Shown: positions 63,264 to 64,000 of the stretch, piece by piece
Layout: each line of letters starts with the position of its first letter
How positions within the stretch are numbered: position 1 is the stretch's first letter
DNA from: Nocardia cyriacigeorgica
GTDB lineage: Bacteria; Actinomycetota; Actinomycetes; Mycobacteriales; Mycobacteriaceae
Assembly (NCBI RefSeq): GCF_010858045.1
Contig: NZ_JAAGVC010000001.1
Coordinates: 254,061 to 318,060, forward strand
Reading direction: 5' to 3'
DNA length: 64,000 nucleotides
Notes under the pieces: generated by a model
The model's database searches: none
The model's input: the letters and a program-made list of their open reading frames with translations, nothing else
What the model was told of the DNA's origin: nothing
Translations under genes and position numbers: made by a program

Positions 63264-64000
63264 ATGTCGGTGGTGTCGCCACAACCGCGGATGCCGGGGG
63301 CGGTCAGTGGCTATGAGGCTCGCTGGGAGCGGCACAACAGCGAGCGCCAGCTGACGATCCTGCGAGCCGCGGTCGAGCTGCTCGAGGAGAGTCCGCCCGG
63401 GGCGGATATCCCGGTGCACCGCATCGCCAAACGCGCCGGTGTCGCCAAATCGGTGGTGTACCGGCAGTTCAGCGGGCGCGAGGAACTGGACCGGCGCCTC
63501 CGCTCCTATTTGATCGACGATTTCGCCGCCCAGCTCGACGAACAACTCGACATGTCCACCGGTTCGGTGCGCGAGATCCTCACCCGCACCATCCGCGCGG
63601 TCGCGGACTGGATGTCGGACCATCCGCGGCTGACCGAGTTCGCGCGGACCGGCCCGCCCTTCGGTGGCGAGGACACTGTCGACGCGGTCGCCAGCCTGAA
63701 ACTGCGGATCGCGGCGCGCGGCAGCGAGCTGATCTCCTCTGTCGCCCAGCTGATGGGCACCGACGCCGGCGCCTTCGAATCGGTGCCGTTCGCGGTGGTG
63801 ACGATGGTCGAGGGCGTGCTGTCGGCCTGGGTGGCCGACCCGGCGCCGGATCGCACCAGGGCCCAGGTCGTCGACGAACTGGCCACCATCACCTGGTTCG
63901 TGCTCGACGGCGCGGCCAGGACCAGCGGCATCCACGTCGACCCCGACCGCGAACTGGCCTCGATTCTGCGTGATTTCACCGAGTCGGGTGCGACCGCGGG
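63264..64000 (+). CDS. TetR/AcrR-family regulator, C-terminus beyond window
   Basis: The first 245 codons of a TetR-type regulator that runs off the right edge. The N-terminal domain (about 28-80) reads RQLTILRAAVELLEESPPGA and IAKRAGVAKSVVYRQFSGRE, a clear helix-turn-helix. The helical ligand domain follows (REILTRTIRAVADWMSDHPR). ATG 63264 is seven bases after a -10-like TACACT. Divergent or co-regulated targets cannot be judged because the next gene is outside the window. Confidence 0.88.
   Translation, partial: MSVVSPQPRMPGAVSGYEARWERHNSERQLTILRAAVELLEESPPGADIPVHRIAKRAGVAKSVVYRQFSGREELDRRLRSYLIDDFAAQLDEQLDMSTGSVREILTRTIRAVADWMSDHPRLTEFARTGPPFGGEDTVDAVASLKLRIAARGSELISSVAQLMGTDAGAFESVPFAVVTMVEGVLSAWVADPAPDRTRAQVVDELATITWFVLDGAARTSGIHVDPDRELASILRDFTESGATA

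Overview
The window comes from a high-GC actinobacterium of the mycolic-acid group (Mycobacteriales/Corynebacteriales), most likely Nocardia or a close relative. The evidence is GC-rich third codon positions, many GTG/TTG starts, an antigen-85-like mycolyltransferase homolog, AdnAB, WhiB7, mycoredoxin, UPF0182 and Rpf genes, and gene order. From memory of M. tuberculosis, the flanks reproduce the Rv3193c-Rv3208A neighbourhood. TB9.4/DUF3107, TetR, DUF3152, moeZ and TIGR02569 lie at 2.9-7.4 kb. The alkyltransferase-like protein, lipV-like hydrolase, adnA, adnB, K+ channel, nudC, mrx1, uvrD2, whiB7, ABC1 kinase, ThiF-like protein, metalloprotease-like protein, PDZ/Lon-like protease and UPF0182 lie at 35-60 kb. 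No complete mobile element, CRISPR array or rRNA was seen.

Layout. 0-2.8 kb: divergent MFS exporter and XRE-cupin regulator, an MmyB-type regulator divergent from a YceI protein. 2.9-7.4 kb: conserved block with moeZ. 7.5-18.1 kb: nitrate/nitrite assimilation, with NarK-1, a GntR regulator divergent from a cyanate-type MFS, then narK-nirB-nirD-nnaR-sirohydrochlorin chelatase behind a GlnR-type box. 18.2-24.5 kb: KmtR-like Ni/Co sensor with a divergent MFS, TfoX-N protein, VOC proteins, CapA, Nudix, antigen-85-like protein. 24.8-34 kb: narGHJI followed upstream by a MobA-MoeA fusion. 34.1-36 kb: VOC, ATL, hydrolase. 36.1-49 kb: adnA-adnB repair helicase-nuclease, DoxX, K+ channel, nudC, mrx1, uvrD2. 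49-50 kb: whiB7 with promoter, leader ORF, terminator and antiterminator. 50.1-60 kb: PPOX-like, ABC1 kinase, orphan ThiF-like protein, metalloprotease-like protein, PDZ protease, PPA1309, UPF0182. 60-64 kb: Rpf with a long structured leader, two identical initiator tRNA genes, a secreted protein, and a TetR gene cut by the window edge.

How it works together. NarK proteins import nitrate and export or import nitrite. NarGHI reduces nitrate to nitrite and needs bis-MGD cofactor, for which MoeZ (sulfur-carrier activation) and MobA-MoeA (Mo insertion and guanylylation) are in the same window. NirBD reduces nitrite to ammonium and needs siroheme, whose iron-insertion enzyme is at the end of the nirBD operon. 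NnaR plus GlnR would control this in response to nitrogen supply. The most informative regulatory structure is the whiB7 leader, where promoter, leader ORF with a rare-arginine-codon tail, intrinsic terminator and complementary antiterminator can all be read directly from the sequence.
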